This document shows, piece by piece, positions 6,748-13,691 of a stretch of 13,691 bases of DNA (position 1 is the first letter of the stretch; every line of letters begins with the position of its first letter). Under the pieces are notes generated by a model that ran no database searches, was not told the origin of the DNA, and was given only the letters and a program-made list of their open reading frames with translations. Source of the DNA: JBBQRS01 sp038214535 (GTDB taxonomy: Bacteria; Chloroflexota; Anaerolineae; CG2-30-64-16); NCBI GenBank assembly GCA_038214535.1, contig JBBQRS010000121.1:1-13691 (forward strand), given 5' to 3'. The translations under genes were made by a program, and so were the position numbers.

Positions 6748-7884
6748 ATGACTCAAGCCATCCAGGTTGTTCCGGTCGCAAGTAAGAACGAGTTGCTCAG
6801 GTTCGTCGAGTTCCCCTTCAAGCTCTATCGCGGTGACCCCTACTGGGTTCCCCCGTTGATCGAAGAACGCGCAGATTTCTTCAATCCGGCCAAGAACCCC
6901 TTCTTCGAACACGCCCGTGACCAGTTATTCCTGGCGTATCGCGGCTCCGAACTGGTGGGAACCATCGGCGCGGTGGTGGACGATAACAACAACACCGTTC
7001 ACGATGAGCGGGTCGCGATGTTCGGGTTCTTCGAGAGCATTGATGACCCGGAGGTGGCGGGCGCGCTGCTGGAAGCCGCGGAGAACTGGGCGCGGGCGCA
7101 GGGGATGACGGCCATGCGCGGGCCGCTCAACTTCTCGATCAATCAAGAGGTCGGCCTGCTGATTGACGGCTTCGATGATCCACCCCGCCTCATGATGACC
7201 TATAACCCGCGCTATTATCCGGGGCTGATCGAAGGCTGCGGATATGCCAAGGTCATGGATCTGTATGCTTATGATTACGACATCGCCTATGCGCTGGAGC
7301 ACGCGCCGGCGAAGTTGTTCCACGCGGCGGAAAAGGCAGTGCAAAACGCAGGGTTGACCGTGCGTCCGCTGGATATGCACCAGTGGGATCGAGAACTTGA
7401 GATCATCAAAGTGGTGTACGCTAAGGCGTGGGAGCAAAACTGGGGCGCGGTTCCGATGACCGAGCACGAGGTGGATCATCTCGCGGCCAGCCTCAGGCCG
7501 ATGCTCGATCCAAATCTTATTTTCCTGGCCGAAAGTAAGAACGGCGAGCCCGCGGGCATCTCCCTGTCTATGCCCGATCTGCACCAGGCCTTGCACTGGT
7601 CCGGCGGCGGGCACATGTGGCCGTTGGGGTTGCCGAAGTTTCTGTGGCACAAACGGCGGATCAACCAGGCGCGCGTGCTGATCCTGGGCACGGTACCCGA
7701 ATATCGCGGGCGCGGCATTGACGCCTATTTCACCGCCGAGACAGCGCGGCGCGCCCTGGAGCGCGGTTACAAGCGCATGGAGTGCTCGTGGATTCTGGAG
7801 ACGAACACCATGATGAACCGGATGCTGGAGCGAGTCGGAGGCGCTCGCTACAAGACCTACCGCATCTACGAACGCCCGCTATGA
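6748..7884 (+). CDS. GNAT-like acyltransferase, candidate bacterial ceramide synthase (bCerS)
   Basis: A 378-residue soluble protein. The N-terminal half has the conserved block FPFKLYRGDPYWVPPL, then FFEHARDQLFLAY and GTIGAVVDD. The C-terminal half has a GNAT-type acyl-CoA loop (V316-P-E-Y-R-G-R-G-I324) followed by ARRALERGYKRMECSW. This pattern of a GNAT-like protein beside a short-chain reductase and a serine palmitoyltransferase is the one reported for bCerS in Caulobacter, which N-acylates the long-chain base. The acyl donor cannot be told from sequence. ATG 6748 is chosen over GTG 6697 because the family block starts about 15 residues later and AAGG lies 7 nt upstream. It overlaps the next gene by ATGA, so translation is probably coupled. 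GNAT class is sure; the ceramide role rests on context. Confidence 0.75.
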   Translation: MTQAIQVVPVASKNELLRFVEFPFKLYRGDPYWVPPLIEERADFFNPAKNPFFEHARDQLFLAYRGSELVGTIGAVVDDNNNTVHDERVAMFGFFESIDDPEVAGALLEAAENWARAQGMTAMRGPLNFSINQEVGLLIDGFDDPPRLMMTYNPRYYPGLIEGCGYAKVMDLYAYDYDIAYALEHAPAKLFHAAEKAVQNAGLTVRPLDMHQWDRELEIIKVVYAKAWEQNWGAVPMTEHEVDHLAASLRPMLDPNLIFLAESKNGEPAGISLSMPDLHQALHWSGGGHMWPLGLPKFLWHKRRINQARVLILGTVPEYRGRGIDAYFTAETARRALERGYKRMECSWILETNTMMNRMLERVGGARYKTYRIYERPL

Positions 7885-8864
7885 CGACCCTCATCACCGG
7901 CGCGACCGGCTTCATCGGGTCGCGCCTTGCCGCAGCGTTGGTCGAACGTGGTGAGAAGGTCAGGGTGTTGCGGCGCGAAGGGTCGCGCGTGGAGGCGTTG
8001 GCGGGTCTGCCCGTCGAGCATTGTATCGGCGATATCCTGGATGCGGCGAGTTTGGCGCGCGCGGTGGCTGGCTGCGAGGTGGTCTATCACGTTGCAGCGG
8101 TGGCGACCTATTGGCGCACAACGCCCGAAACCGTCTATCGCGTCAACGTGGAAGGCACACGCAACGTGATGGCGGCTTGCCTGAGGGGGAGCGTGCCCCG
8201 CGTGGTGCATACGTCCTCCGTTGCGGCCATCGGGATCCCGTCTGGGGATGCGCCGGGCACGGAGGAGACGCCTTTCGACAAGATCAGCGTGGCCTGGCCC
8301 TATGCCGACAGCAAACGGCTGGCGGAAGCAGAAGTACGCGATGCCGTGGCGCAGGGGCTACCCGCGGTGATCGTCAACCCGGCCGTGGTGATCGGCGCGG
8401 GCGATCATAATCTTGTCTCCGGCAGCATGATCGTCCAAATGGCGCAGCATCCGATACCGGCCGCGCCGCCCGGTGGGGTGTGCATGGCCGATGTGGACGC
8501 CGTGGTGCAGGGCCATCTGCTGGCGGCTCAATTGGGGCGCGCCGGTGAGCGCTACATCCTGGGCGGCGAAAACCTGACCTATCGGGAAGCCGCAAAGATC
8601 ATGGCGCAGGTGGTTGGCCGGTCGGCCCCGCGCCGGGTCATCCCCGAATGGCTGCTGGAACCGACGGCGGACGCCGTGGATCTCTTCAATCGTATGACCG
8701 GCCGCCCGCCGATCCTCGATGGGCAGCAAGTACGACTCAGCGGGTATCACATTTTTTTCAGTTCGGATAAAGCGGTACACGAGTTAGGCTACCCGATGTT
8801 GCCGTTCGCCGCCGCGGCCGAAAAGGCCTACTGGTGGTATCGCGATCACGGATTCCTGGCCTGA
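7881..8864 (+). CDS. NAD(P)-dependent SDR (extended), candidate ceramide reductase CerR
   Basis: A 327-residue extended short-chain dehydrogenase/reductase. It has the N-terminal nucleotide motif TGATGFIG, NVEGTRNVMAA, the serine site HTSSVAA (S112/S113) and the catalytic pair Y141-x3-K145. The overall type resembles dihydroflavonol reductase-like epimerases. In Caulobacter a protein of this class (CerR) reduces the 3-keto group of the sphingoid base or of 3-oxo-ceramide. The position between a bCerS-like gene and an Spt-like gene supports that role. The ATG overlaps the upstream stop by 4 nt (ATGA); longer in-frame starts inside the upstream gene are rejected because TTLITGATGFIG should begin the fold. 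On sequence alone it could be another sterol or flavonoid-type reductase. Confidence 0.75.
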   Translation: MTTLITGATGFIGSRLAAALVERGEKVRVLRREGSRVEALAGLPVEHCIGDILDAASLARAVAGCEVVYHVAAVATYWRTTPETVYRVNVEGTRNVMAACLRGSVPRVVHTSSVAAIGIPSGDAPGTEETPFDKISVAWPYADSKRLAEAEVRDAVAQGLPAVIVNPAVVIGAGDHNLVSGSMIVQMAQHPIPAAPPGGVCMADVDAVVQGHLLAAQLGRAGERYILGGENLTYREAAKIMAQVVGRSAPRRVIPEWLLEPTADAVDLFNRMTGRPPILDGQQVRLSGYHIFFSSDKAVHELGYPMLPFAAAAEKAYWWYRDHGFLA

Positions 8865-8881
8865 GCGCTGATGTCAGGTGT

Positions 8882-9000
8882 GGAGTTGAGGCTTTAGCCG
8901 GTTACACCCACGACTCTGGTTGCCGCAAAAAACCGGCTAAAGCCTTAACTCCGGGCAAATTTGGAATTCCTGGGCTAAACTACGAGATTCTCGGATAGAT
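8882..9000. repeat. Palindromic dispersed repeat, copy 3 (variant)
   Basis: Arms 8882-8903 and 8931-8952 pair at 21 of 22 positions with a 27-nt loop. The core GGCTTTAGCCGG is shared with the other copies but the outer part reads GGAGTT instead of GTAGTG. TCGGATAGAT at 8991-9000 matches the terminal motif of copies 1 and 2. It separates the reductase gene from the synthase gene. Confidence 0.75.
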
Positions 9001-9041
9001 TCCAAGTATATGCAGCGCGTCGCAACCGACGCGCCCACGAC

Positions 9042-9047
9042 TACAAT
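9042..9047 (+). promoter_or_regulatory. Possible -10 box for the serine palmitoyltransferase gene
   Basis: TACAAT lies 18 nt before the GTG start. No good -35 box is seen. A private promoter is plausible because a hairpin repeat splits this gene from the two upstream genes. Confidence 0.3.
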
Positions 9048-9065
9048 AGATCTGGAGGCATTGCC

Positions 9066-10244
9066 GTGGATATTTTCGCCAAATGCGCGGGCTTCACAGA
9101 AGCGAAGGAGGCCATCGCCGGGGGGTATTATCCGTATTTCATTCCATTGACCGATAACGAGGGGACGGAAGCCGTCTTTCGCGATCACCGGCTCATCATG
9201 TGCGGTTCGAATAATTATCTGGGCCTGACCACACATCCGAAGGTGCGTGAGGCCGCCGAGGCCGCCATCCGGCGCTATGGCACGAGTTGCACCGGCTCTC
9301 GCTTCCTGAACGGCACCCTCGAAATGCACGAGCAACTCGAAGGGGAGTTGGCGCAATGGGTGGGTAAAGAAGCGGCGCTGGTCTTCTCGACCGGGATGCA
9401 GACCAACCTGGGAACGATCAGCGCGCTGGTGGGCCGGAACGACGTGGTGATCCTCGATAAAGAGGACCATGCCAGCATCGTGGACGGCGCGCGGCTCAGT
9501 TGGGGCGAGACGCGGCGGTTTGCGCACAACAACATCGCCGAGCTTGACGCCAGCCTGGCGAAAATCAACGACGATAAAGGCAAACTGGTCGTGGTAGATG
9601 GCCTGTTCAGCATGGAAGGCGATATCACGCCGTTGCCGGAACTGATTCCGATCTGCCGCAAGCATGGGGCACGCCTGATGTTGGATGATGCCCATGCGAT
9701 GGGCGTGCTGGGCGGCGGACGCGGCACGGCCGCACATTTCGGCTTGACCGACCAGGTTGACTTGATTATGTCAACTTTTAGCAAGTCATTCGCTTCATTG
9801 GGCGGGTTTGTCGCCGGAGACGAACCGGTGATCCACTATATCAAGCATCATGCCCGCTCGCTCATCTTCAGCGCCAGCATCCCGCCTGCGAACGCGGCGG
9901 CGGCGCTGGCGGCGCTGGAAGTGATGCGGGAAGAGCCGGAGCGCGTCCAGCGGCTGGAGGAGATCGGCGCGTATATGCGCGCCGGGTTCCACCGACTCGG
10001 TTTCGACACCGGCGCTTCGACCACACCGATCATCCCCATCATCATCGGAGACCAGGATCGCACCATCATCACCTGGAAACTGCTGTTCGATGCGGGCGTG
10101 TTCGTCAATCCGGTGCTGCCACCGGCGGTACCCACAGGGCGCGAGCTCCTGCGCACCAGCTATATGGCGACACACACGAACGACCAACTGGATTGCGTGC
10201 TGGAGACTTTTGCGGTAATCGGCAAACAGGTGGGGCTGATCTAA
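9066..10244 (+). CDS. spt: Serine palmitoyltransferase-like alpha-oxoamine synthase
   Basis: A 392-residue PLP enzyme that would condense L-serine with a fatty acyl-CoA or acyl-ACP to 3-ketosphinganine, the first step of sphingolipid synthesis. It has the fold-type I pattern: SNNYLGL, YGTSCTGSRFLNGTLEMH, H135 in KEDHASIVDG (PLP stacking), D207 and H210 in LDDAHAMG, and the Schiff-base lysine K240 in STFSKSFASLGGF. PPAVP lies near the C-terminus. The wording of these motifs is closer to what I recall of Bacteroides Spt than of glycine C-acetyltransferase (Kbl) or BioF, the alternatives. The start is GTG, with GGAGG 7 nt upstream. It lies 201 nt after the reductase, with repeat copy 3 between, and is followed by repeat copy 4 and a strong terminator. 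No acyl carrier protein gene is near. Confidence 0.85.
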   Translation: MDIFAKCAGFTEAKEAIAGGYYPYFIPLTDNEGTEAVFRDHRLIMCGSNNYLGLTTHPKVREAAEAAIRRYGTSCTGSRFLNGTLEMHEQLEGELAQWVGKEAALVFSTGMQTNLGTISALVGRNDVVILDKEDHASIVDGARLSWGETRRFAHNNIAELDASLAKINDDKGKLVVVDGLFSMEGDITPLPELIPICRKHGARLMLDDAHAMGVLGGGRGTAAHFGLTDQVDLIMSTFSKSFASLGGFVAGDEPVIHYIKHHARSLIFSASIPPANAAAALAALEVMREEPERVQRLEEIGAYMRAGFHRLGFDTGASTTPIIPIIIGDQDRTIITWKLLFDAGVFVNPVLPPAVPTGRELLRTSYMATHTNDQLDCVLETFAVIGKQVGLI

Positions 10245-10265
10245 AAAAGAAGGCCTTGCGGAGTG

Positions 10266-10337
10266 CGTATCGCTCTTCTTAGTAGTGACGGCTTTAGCCG
10301 TTGGGGGAGTACGGCGGCTAAAGCCTTCACTACGAAG
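10266..10337. repeat. Palindromic dispersed repeat, copy 4
   Basis: Arms 10282-10300 and 10315-10333 pair at 18 of 19 positions with a 14-nt loop. The left flank (GCGTATCGCTCTTCTTAGTAG) closely matches copy 2 (GCGCATCACTCTTCTTTGTAG), so homology extends beyond the hairpin. No outer right arm is visible. Confidence 0.8.
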
Positions 10338-10360
10338 GGAAAGACGTGATGATCAGGGAA

Positions 10361-10388
10361 GCTCGACCTAAGATGGGTCGGGCTTTTT
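10361..10388 (+). terminator. Rho-independent terminator after spt
   Basis: GCTCGACC and GGTCGGGC form an 8-bp stem (one G-U) with a 7-nt loop, followed by TTTTT at 10384-10388. It ends the plus-strand ceramide cluster, and its DNA also encodes the last codons of the convergent response regulator (stop TAG at 10368-10370). Confidence 0.85.
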
Positions 10389-11075
10389 ATAATCCGCGAA
10401 GCGATAACCAACGCCGCGCTCGTTGAAGATATATCGCGGGTTCGAGGGGTCCGCTTCGATCTTCTTGCGTAAGTAGGTGATGTAGAGGCGCAGAAGCTGG
10501 TTGTCGTCGGTATACTCCGGCCCCCAGACTTTAGCAAGCAACGTCTCCTGCGGCACGATCCAGCCAGCGTTCTCGACCAGGTGCGCCAGCAAACGGTATT
10601 CGGTAGGGCGTAGTTTGATATGTTCGCCTCGCACGATCACCTCGCGGCGCGGGAAGTCAATGGACAAATCCTCGTCAATCACCAACGGTTCCGCCGATTG
10701 CGACGGCGGCGGCTCGGACCGGCGCAAGACGGCGCGAATCCGGCTGAGCAATTCGCGCGGGCTGAACGGCTTGGTCACATAGTCATCTGCGCCGAGGTCC
10801 AGGCCCTTGATGCGATCGTCCTCATCGCCTTTGGCCGTCAACATGATCACCGGGACCGAGGAGACCGAACGCAGGCGCTCCAGCGTTTCGAAGCCATCCA
10901 TGTCGGGCATCATCACGTCGAGCAGCACCAGGTCGGGCATTTCATCCCGCGCCCGATCAAGCGCCGCCAGCCCCTCGGGGGCCTCGATGACGTCATAACC
11001 CTCGAGATCCAGATTCATGCGAACAAAGCGCCGGATGCGCGCCTCGTCGTCAACCACCAGGATGCGCTGTTTCAT
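10368..11075 (-). CDS. OmpR/PhoB-family response regulator
   Basis: A 235-residue DNA-binding response regulator. The receiver domain (about 3-118) has the acidic pair D9/D10, the phosphoacceptor D53 in LLLDVMMPDMDG, T80 and K102. The winged-helix output domain (about 130-228) has LRPTEYRLLAHLVENAG, the recognition region ending LYITYLRKKIE and the C-terminal hairpin RGVGYRF. It is cotranscribed with the histidine kinase: its ATG (11075-11073) overlaps the kinase stop as ATGA. The targets are unknown. The nearest metabolic genes are the ceramide cluster, which is convergent, so a regulatory link is only a possibility. Confidence 0.95.
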   Translation of the reverse strand: MKQRILVVDDEARIRRFVRMNLDLEGYDVIEAPEGLAALDRARDEMPDLVLLDVMMPDMDGFETLERLRSVSSVPVIMLTAKGDEDDRIKGLDLGADDYVTKPFSPRELLSRIRAVLRRSEPPPSQSAEPLVIDEDLSIDFPRREVIVRGEHIKLRPTEYRLLAHLVENAGWIVPQETLLAKVWGPEYTDDNQLLRLYITYLRKKIEADPSNPRYIFNERGVGYRFADYKKPDPS

Positions 11076-12691
11076 GGCTGTGACCCATCTTTCCGTGTTG
11101 CCTTGACTTCCATGAGGGCGTCGCTGAAGGTGTGCGTGGGGTCGCCGTCTATGGGCAGGGCGAAGAAGACCGTCGTCCCCTGATCCTGTGCGCTGCGCAA
11201 CCAGATGCGACCGCCATGCGCCTCGACAATCGAGCGGCACAGATAAAGCCCCAGGCCCATCCCCTGAGTCTTGCGGCGCAGGCTCGAATCCACCCGGTAG
11301 AAACGCTGAAAGAGCTTACCTTGCTCCTCCAGCGGGATGCCGATGCCCTCGTCGGCCACGTAGACCACGACCCATGCGCCAACCTGCCATCCGCCGACGC
11401 GGATCGTCCCGCCTTCGGGCGAGTATTTGATGGCGTTGCCGATGAGGTTGGTGAGCACCTGGCGGATCCGTTCTTCGTCAGCGACGACGACCGGGAAGTC
11501 ATCCTTAAAGTCCAGCTCAAACTCGTGGATATCCGTCTGGATACGATAGCTCGCCGCGACCCTGGCGGCCAACCGGGGGATGAGGATTTCCGCCTTCTCC
11601 AGCTTCATGCCGCCGGCCTGGATGCGCGAGGCGTCGAGCAGGTCGTCAATCAATCCGTTCAGCCGGTCGCTCTCCTCGCCGATCACCTCGAGGCCCTCAC
11701 GCAGGGTCTCCGTGTCCCATTCGGCGTCTTCGCGCGCCAGCGTCGAGGCGTACCCCTTGATGAGCGATACGGGCGTTTTCAACTCATGCGACATCACCGA
11801 GACAAACGTGGACTTCATCTCCTCGGCTTCGCGAAAACGGGTGATGTCCACGACATTGGCAATAACAGTAGAAAGCTGACCGTCTTCGTCATAGAGGGGC
11901 GTATAGGTGATGCTCATCACCGTGCGCTTCCCGCTGGGTCGCGTCAACTCCCCTTCGGCGACCAGCGGTTCACCGCCCGCGAAACCAACCGGTTCGGGTT
12001 CGGCGCAACACAGGTTGGTCCCGGTGACGTGCTCCAGCGCCAACACTTGATAGCAGGGCCGGCCGATGGCGTCTTCGGCGGGCCAACCGGTCATCTGGCT
12101 CAACGCACGGTTGAACACCAGGATACGCAAGTCGGGGTCGAGGATCATCACACCGTCGGCGCTGTGCTCGATGACGGCGTCCATCTGCTGCTTCTCAGAA
12201 GTCGCCTGCTCATACAACTGGGCGTTGCGCACCGCAATGGCCGCCTGATCGGCGAAGCTCGCCAGCACGCTTTCATCGTTGGCGGAAAAGGCGATGCTGC
12301 CGCTGCGGAACAAGTAAATCACGCCGACGAGAATTTCCTCGAAGGTGAGCGGCAAGGCGATGACCTGATGCAGCGGCAACCGGATAGCGCGCGCAACCTG
12401 GGTGACGCGCGCTTGCAAATCAGGGATGCTGAACTCGTCGGCGCGCAGCGGAATGTCGGTGAGCAGGGGCGTGAAGAGCGGCAACAACGCATTAGGAAGG
12501 CCATAGCTCGCCGTGATGTCCAAACTATCGGTCGCGCCGTGGCGCAGGGCAATCAGACCCGCTTCGGCGCGCACCAGGTCCGCGGCGTTGGTCAGGATCA
12601 GGCCCAGCAACGACCGCCGATCGAGTCGCGAGGTCATGGCGCGGCCGATCTGCAGGAGGTATTCGCGTTGGCGGAGTTGGTGACTGATCAT
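11072..12691 (-). CDS. Soluble GAF-PAS sensor histidine kinase
   Basis: A 539-residue sensor kinase. It has a GAF domain (about 20-160), a PAS domain (about 170-285), a HisKA dimerisation domain with the phosphoacceptor H302 in VMSHELKTP, and a HATPase domain with N419 in NLIGNAIKYSPEGG, DEGIGIP (447-453) and GMGLGL (477-482). There is no membrane segment, so it senses a cytoplasmic signal. The PAS domain has C213 and the pair C228-C229; a thiol, metal or redox role is possible but unproven. ATG 12691 is preferred over the in-frame start at 12736 because a promoter (12710-12738) lies between them; AGGA lies 8 nt before it. The 4-nt overlap with the response regulator makes them a two-gene operon. 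Confidence 0.95.
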   Translation of the reverse strand: MISHQLRQREYLLQIGRAMTSRLDRRSLLGLILTNAADLVRAEAGLIALRHGATDSLDITASYGLPNALLPLFTPLLTDIPLRADEFSIPDLQARVTQVARAIRLPLHQVIALPLTFEEILVGVIYLFRSGSIAFSANDESVLASFADQAAIAVRNAQLYEQATSEKQQMDAVIEHSADGVMILDPDLRILVFNRALSQMTGWPAEDAIGRPCYQVLALEHVTGTNLCCAEPEPVGFAGGEPLVAEGELTRPSGKRTVMSITYTPLYDEDGQLSTVIANVVDITRFREAEEMKSTFVSVMSHELKTPVSLIKGYASTLAREDAEWDTETLREGLEVIGEESDRLNGLIDDLLDASRIQAGGMKLEKAEILIPRLAARVAASYRIQTDIHEFELDFKDDFPVVVADEERIRQVLTNLIGNAIKYSPEGGTIRVGGWQVGAWVVVYVADEGIGIPLEEQGKLFQRFYRVDSSLRRKTQGMGLGLYLCRSIVEAHGGRIWLRSAQDQGTTVFFALPIDGDPTHTFSDALMEVKATRKDGSQP

Positions 12692-12709
12692 CGGGGACGT
12701 CCTGGGCGC

Positions 12710-12738
12710 ATCATAACAAATTCGACGCGATGTCACAA
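12710..12738 (-). promoter_or_regulatory. Promoter of the two-component operon
   Basis: On the minus strand TTGTGA (12738-12733), a 17-nt spacer and TATGAT (12715-12710) precede the kinase ATG at 12691. Transcription would start near 12703, giving a leader of about 12 nt. Confidence 0.6.
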
Positions 12739-12750
12739 GTCACTGGACAT

Positions 12751-12778
12751 AAAAAGAGGAGGCATCGCCGCCCCCTCT
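12751..12778 (-). terminator. Rho-independent terminator after the sulfite-oxidase-like gene
   Basis: On the minus strand AGAGGGGGC and GCCTCCTCT form a 9-bp stem (one G-U) with loop GGCGAT, running into a T-tract (TTTTTAT). It lies 40 nt past the stop at 12818 and separates that gene from the kinase operon. Confidence 0.85.
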
Positions 12779-12817
12779 CCAAATATCGTCAAAACGCTGC
12801 CGGCCCTCAGGGCGCGC

Positions 12818-13453
12818 TCACCAGCCGAACCGCTCCTCGCGCCACGGGTCGCCTTCCATATGATACCCGTTGCGCTCCCAGAAGCCGGGCCGGTCGCCCA
12901 CCATGAACTCGATGCCGCGCAACCACTTGGCGCTCTTCCAGAAGTATTTCTTCGGCACCAACAGGCGCAGCGGGTAGCCGTGCTCCGGCTCAAGCGGCTT
13001 GCCATCATACGCGTAGGCGAGCATCGTGTCGTCGTCGTCCAACACATCGAGCGCGATGTTGGTGCTGAACCCGTGTTCGCAATGCGCCATGACGTGCGTC
13101 GCCTCGGGCTTGACCTGCACGTGCTTCAGGAGCTCGCGCCACGGCACACCGGTCCACGTCGTATCCAGTTTGCTCCACCGGGTGACACAATGGATGTCCA
13201 CCGTTTCGGTGTTGGTGGGCAATTGAGTCAACGCTTCCCAGGAGAGGCGCAACGGCTGTTCTACCAGCCCGAAGACGCGAAAATCCCATTTGTCCAGGGT
13301 GGCATAGGTGGGGACCGAACCGTAGTGCAATACCGGGAACTTCTCTGTGACGAATTGACCCGGCGGCACGCGGTCATCCGCGTTGGGACCCGGCACGTTA
13401 CGCACCCGTTTCAGCCGCTCAACCCGCTTGATGGGATTTTCAAACAAAGACAT
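12818..13453 (-). CDS. Sulfite-oxidase-like molybdopterin oxidoreductase
   Basis: A 211-residue protein consisting of little more than the sulfite oxidase Mo-cofactor domain. The Mo-ligating cysteine is C89 in DIHCVTRWSK. Other family blocks are KWDFRVFGLVE, the TWTGVPW segment, HGYPLRLLVPKKYFWKSAKW and ERNGYHMEGDPW. It has no signal peptide and no heme or C-terminal dimerisation domain, so it is a stand-alone cytoplasmic type like those annotated as sulfite oxidase-like oxidoreductase in many bacteria. The physiological substrate is unknown. ATG 13453 is chosen over GTG 13456 because GGAGG (13462-13458) would be only 1 nt from the GTG. It is transcribed alone, with a terminator 40 nt downstream. 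An AT-rich stretch at about 13485-13495 may hold the -10 box, but I do not call it. Confidence 0.92.
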   Translation of the reverse strand: MSLFENPIKRVERLKRVRNVPGPNADDRVPPGQFVTEKFPVLHYGSVPTYATLDKWDFRVFGLVEQPLRLSWEALTQLPTNTETVDIHCVTRWSKLDTTWTGVPWRELLKHVQVKPEATHVMAHCEHGFSTNIALDVLDDDDTMLAYAYDGKPLEPEHGYPLRLLVPKKYFWKSAKWLRGIEFMVGDRPGFWERNGYHMEGDPWREERFGW

Positions 13454-13561
13454 CACGCCTCCAATGAACTTACTGTGTGATGAGTTAATTTTATGATGTT
13501 AAGGAGTGACAGTAAGTAAGCAGGCAGACGTTTGATGAGTGTTGTCGGCGCTTAGGACTCG

Positions 13562-13691
13562 TCAAGAAATAAGTTCCCGTTCTGCGGGATTGGTTTGGGC
13601 TATCGTCTGGCCGCTTGAGTGCGGTCGGAGCGTGTAGTTCCAGTTGGGACAGACAGCCGCGCGTTCAATGTTGAGTTGTGCCATCTCGGCA
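13562..13691 (-). mobile_element. C-terminal fragment of an ISAzo13/Rhodopirellula-type transposase (runs off the window)
   Basis: An open minus-strand frame of 42 codons enters from the right edge and stops at 13562-13564. It reads NIERAAVCPNWNYTLRPH near its middle. The WNYT(L/I)-x-P signature after a preceding LNI block is what I recall from the C-terminus of ISAzo13 and Rhodopirellula DDE transposases. The rest of the gene is outside the window, so completeness cannot be judged. The element's end probably lies near 13555-13580, but I cannot see its partner inverted repeat. Confidence 0.55.

Noticed and set aside
6577..6912. A 111-codon minus-strand frame over the leader and start of the bCerS-like gene
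   Set aside because: It overlaps the conserved N-terminal block of the acyltransferase, has no recognisable motif and no clear ribosome-binding site.
7782..7880. An earlier in-frame start for the reductase gene
   Set aside because: It would add about 33 residues inside the upstream gene; the Rossmann fold begins right at the ATG that makes the 4-nt overlap.
11132..13480. A 782-codon open frame on the plus strand across the kinase and molybdoenzyme genes
   Set aside because: It is antisense to two genes with complete family motifs, runs through their terminator and promoter, has no recognisable domain, and is the expected shadow of high-GC coding on the other strand.

Overview
The window is a GC-rich (about 60% by eye), gene-dense piece of bacterial chromosome. 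There are ten intact protein genes and one transposase fragment cut by the right edge. No rRNA, tRNA or CRISPR was seen. The gene styles would fit Chloroflexota (Anaerolineae-like) or a similar environmental phylum. That placement is inference: there is no phylogenetic marker here.

Layout. On the minus strand at the left are gpsA (130-1200, glycerol-3-phosphate dehydrogenase) and queG (1331-2464, epoxyqueuosine reductase). Divergent from them is a phytanoyl-CoA dioxygenase-like gene (2908-3723). Next comes a large MrfA/Hrq1-type helicase (3877-6456) that carries a complete HNH nuclease motif inside its C-terminal DUF1998 region. From 6748 to 10244 lie a GNAT-like acyltransferase, an SDR reductase and an alpha-oxoamine synthase. 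Together these match the bacterial ceramide set known from Caulobacter (bCerS, CerR, Spt). The first two overlap by 4 nt, a strong sigma70-type promoter precedes them and a strong terminator follows the last. A minus-strand two-component pair (GAF-PAS histidine kinase and OmpR-type regulator, also with a 4-nt overlap) and a sulfite-oxidase-like molybdoenzyme with its own terminator fill the right side. The last ~130 bases encode the C-terminus of a probable ISAzo13-type transposase.

Intergenic structure. At least four gaps hold copies of a dispersed palindromic element with the core GTAGTGACGGCTTCAGCCG. The best copy has a second, outer inverted repeat. The 443-nt gap 2465-2907 holds a different set of direct and inverted repeats. 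A G-quadruplex-capable G-run cluster lies downstream of gpsA. Two genes (queG and the helicase) have TATAAT exactly 6 nt before ATG, which implies leaderless mRNAs.

The two most interesting points are the compact putative ceramide pathway and the helicase-HNH fusion.
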